Shown: one piece after another, positions 62,610 through 64,000 of the stretch | Numbering within the stretch: position 1 is the stretch's first letter | Layout of the letters: each line of letters begins with the position of its first letter | Assembly: GCF_004563925.1 (NCBI RefSeq) | Contig: NZ_SPNJ01000001.1 | Coordinates: forward strand, 992,001 to 1,056,000 | DNA from: Herbaspirillum sp. 3R11 | Lineage (GTDB): Bacteria > Pseudomonadota > Gammaproteobacteria > Burkholderiales > Burkholderiaceae_D | DNA length: 64,000 bases | Reading direction: 5' to 3' | Program-made: the position numbers and the translations under genes | The notes under the pieces: model-generated | What the model saw: the letters and a program-made list of their open reading frames with translations, nothing else | Database searches by the model: none | What the model was told of the DNA's origin: nothing

Positions 62610-63599
62610 TTATCCGGCGACGACCGTCGGCGGCTCCAGCGGGAAATCTTCCGAGGCCGACAAGGTCTCCACCAACGCGTCGAACACCAGTCGCACACGC
62701 GCCGGCACCGGGCCGCGCTGCGGCCGGTAGACGTACAGGTCCCAGGGCGCCGGTGCGATGTCCTGCAGCACCGTCACCAGCGAGCCGTCGCGCAGGTAGG
62801 GCATTGCCATGAAGGCGCCGAGCTGGCCGAAGGCGATGCCGTCAAGGACGGCGCGGCGTTCGGTTTGCGGATCGTCGGTGACGAAGGCGGGCAGGCGCGG
62901 ACCGAGCTGCTGGCCGTCGGCGAAATACCAAGGCCAAAGGCGACCGGTATTGCGGTCGACCATGGCGCTCATGGGGCGTTGCACCAGCTCGTCCAGCGTA
63001 GTCGGCGCGCCGTGGCGCGCGATCAGGTCGGGACTGGCGCAGACGAAGAAGGCTACCTTGGCCACCGCGCGCGCAACGTAGCGGCTGTCGCGCAGGAAGC
63101 CGATGCGGATGCCGATGTCGATCTTGTCGTCGACTGCGTCGGTAATGATTTCAGAAAGGCGCAGGTCCAGCGTGATGTCCGGATGCTGACGCGCAATGCG
63201 GTTGATGACCGGCAGCAGGTAGGTATGTGCCAGCGTGCTTGGCGCGGTGATGCGGACCACGCCGCTGAGGGCCTCGTCATTGCGGTGATTGTTGTCAAGA
63301 AACAAATCATCCAGCGCGTTGATCGACAACCGCGCGCGATGCATCAGCCGTTCGCCGAAGGCGGTGATGCGCACCTGGCGTGTGTTGCGGTGGAACAGCA
63401 ATTCGCCGAACGCGGCTTCCAGCTCCTTGACGGCGCGCGTCACGACCTGCGGCGAGATGCCCATGCGCACCGCGGCCTCGCGGAAATTGGCGCTTTCCGC
63501 AGCCATGCAGAAAATCCTCAGTTGCTCGATGCGGTTCAGCTTGTTCTCCCTGTTGCCGGCTGGTGCGTTCTCGATTGCATGTTGCAAGCGAGGGTGCAT
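62610..63599 (-). CDS. LysR family transcriptional regulator
   Basis: The frame from ATG 63599 gives 329 residues. The HTH (LNRIEQLRIFCMAAESANFR, then MGISPQVVTRAVKELEAAFG) begins only near residue 21, about 20 residues later than usual in LysR. An AGGGAG lies six bases before the CTG at residue 21, so a non-ATG start there is possible. The effector domain is intact (GVVRITAPSTLAHTYLLPVI, IDIGIRIGFLRDSRYVAR). It is upstream of the hydroxylase genes on the same strand and may control them. Confidence 0.88.
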   Translation of the reverse strand: MHPRLQHAIENAPAGNRENKLNRIEQLRIFCMAAESANFREAAVRMGISPQVVTRAVKELEAAFGELLFHRNTRQVRITAFGERLMHRARLSINALDDLFLDNNHRNDEALSGVVRITAPSTLAHTYLLPVINRIARQHPDITLDLRLSEIITDAVDDKIDIGIRIGFLRDSRYVARAVAKVAFFVCASPDLIARHGAPTTLDELVQRPMSAMVDRNTGRLWPWYFADGQQLGPRLPAFVTDDPQTERRAVLDGIAFGQLGAFMAMPYLRDGSLVTVLQDIAPAPWDLYVYRPQRGPVPARVRLVFDALVETLSASEDFPLEPPTVVAG

Positions 63600-63765
63600 T
63601 TGGCGATGCCGGCATTATTCCATAATCAGGAATCTACCGCGTGGGCAGATAAATCGGCGCAAATGTTCTATGGTGAAGAAGAAGGAGTCGGCGCGCAGAG
63701 CGGATGACAGAAATCGCGGAAAAGAGGAGGCGAAATAGAAGGAAAAATGGGGTTGAACTAAAGAT

Positions 63766-63802
63766 TTTTGCCCCAGTCCCACAAGAAGAACGGGGCAAAA
63801 AG
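63766..63802. repeat. Perfect 10-bp inverted repeat
   Basis: TTTTTGCCCC (63766-63775) and GGGGCAAAAA (63793-63802), 17-base loop. It lies in the 261-base gap between the divergent LysR gene and the last gene. The T tract is on the 5' arm, so it is not a normal terminator for either strand. Confidence 0.5.
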
Positions 63803-63860
63803 CTCGTGTTCCATCCGAGATTTATCCGATAGTGTTTGGCAAACCGGCAAGGGAGAAACA

Positions 63861-64000
63861 ATGAAAGTGGATGTGTACAAAAGGACCGAAGAAAACGATC
63901 TCTGTTCGTATCTGGTGGTGCCGCATGAAAAACCGTTACCCCAGGAAGTGGCCAGCACCGAGTGGCTGGTGCATGAGCTGGATGTCGACTTCGAGCGCAC
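63861..64000 (+). CDS. Small protein of unknown function (3' end outside window)
   Basis: An ATG at 63861 with GGGAGAAACA before it opens a frame that runs off the window. The visible 46 residues begin MKVDVYKRTEENDLCSYLVV and continue PHEKPLPQEVASTEWLVHEL, a mostly acidic sequence with no signal peptide. It may belong to the short hypothetical proteins common in Oxalobacteraceae, but I cannot confirm a family. Confidence 0.55.
   Translation, partial: MKVDVYKRTEENDLCSYLVVPHEKPLPQEVASTEWLVHELDVDFER

Noticed and set aside
63766-63802. Inverted repeat as a terminator
   Set aside because: The T tract lies on the 5' arm for the plus strand and likewise for the minus strand, so neither strand has a run of T after the stem.

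Overview
The window is a high-GC, densely coded bacterial chromosome segment. The gene families and their pairings suggest a betaproteobacterium of the Burkholderiales, most like Oxalobacteraceae such as Herbaspirillum or Collimonas. That placement is inference from gene content, not a database match. I see no rRNA, tRNA, insertion sequence, phage or CRISPR array.

Layout. (1) 1-13.7 kb, plus strand: a catabolic block. It has an acyl-CoA dehydrogenase (cut by the window edge), an MmgE/PrpD protein, a class III CoA-transferase, a CitE-like lyase, a complete branched-chain-type ABC importer, an aldehyde dehydrogenase, an SDR, a zinc alcohol dehydrogenase and an orphan TRAP binding protein. Together they look like uptake, CoA activation and C-C cleavage of an unidentified organic acid. 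(2) 13.8-24.4 kb: Tas-type aldo/keto reductase, MFS exporter, exported protein of unknown function, orphan peptide-binding protein, a large GGDEF-EAL sensor, and the glutathione-dependent formaldehyde detoxification pair. (3) 24.4-29.7 kb: an EmrB/EmrA/outer-membrane drug efflux operon with a divergent TetR regulator and a palindromic operator candidate. (4) 29.8-36.1 kb: an exported cupredoxin-like protein, a GGDEF-EAL sensor, a DUF3034-type outer-membrane-like protein and an exported truncated haemoglobin, then a PF03640-like secreted protein with an ECF sigma factor and its anti-sigma factor. (5) 36.2-41.7 kb: a membrane protein of the family annotated 'site-specific recombinase', two small YjfB-like proteins behind sigma-28-like promoters, a HipBA toxin-antitoxin pair with a repeat-rich promoter, and a pseudouridine synthase. 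(6) 41.7-53.7 kb: argC with a divergent LysR gene, then a FadR/GntR regulator divergent from a TRAP transporter and a full malonate decarboxylase operon (mdcACDEGBH). (7) 54-58 kb: histidine kinase, response regulator and a REC-PAS-GGDEF-EAL protein. (8) 58-63.6 kb: a molybdenum hydroxylase system (MocA-like cytidylyltransferase, XdhC, large and 2Fe-2S subunits, LysR). A small unknown gene runs off the right edge.

The signals I rate highest are: the exported cupredoxin / c-di-GMP sensor / DUF3034 / truncated-globin module, whose globin lacks the usual polar distal residues; the paired small YjfB-like genes with sigma-28-like promoters far from any flagellar gene; and three unrelated genes whose 3' ends carry short tandem repeats that put stop codons in all three frames.
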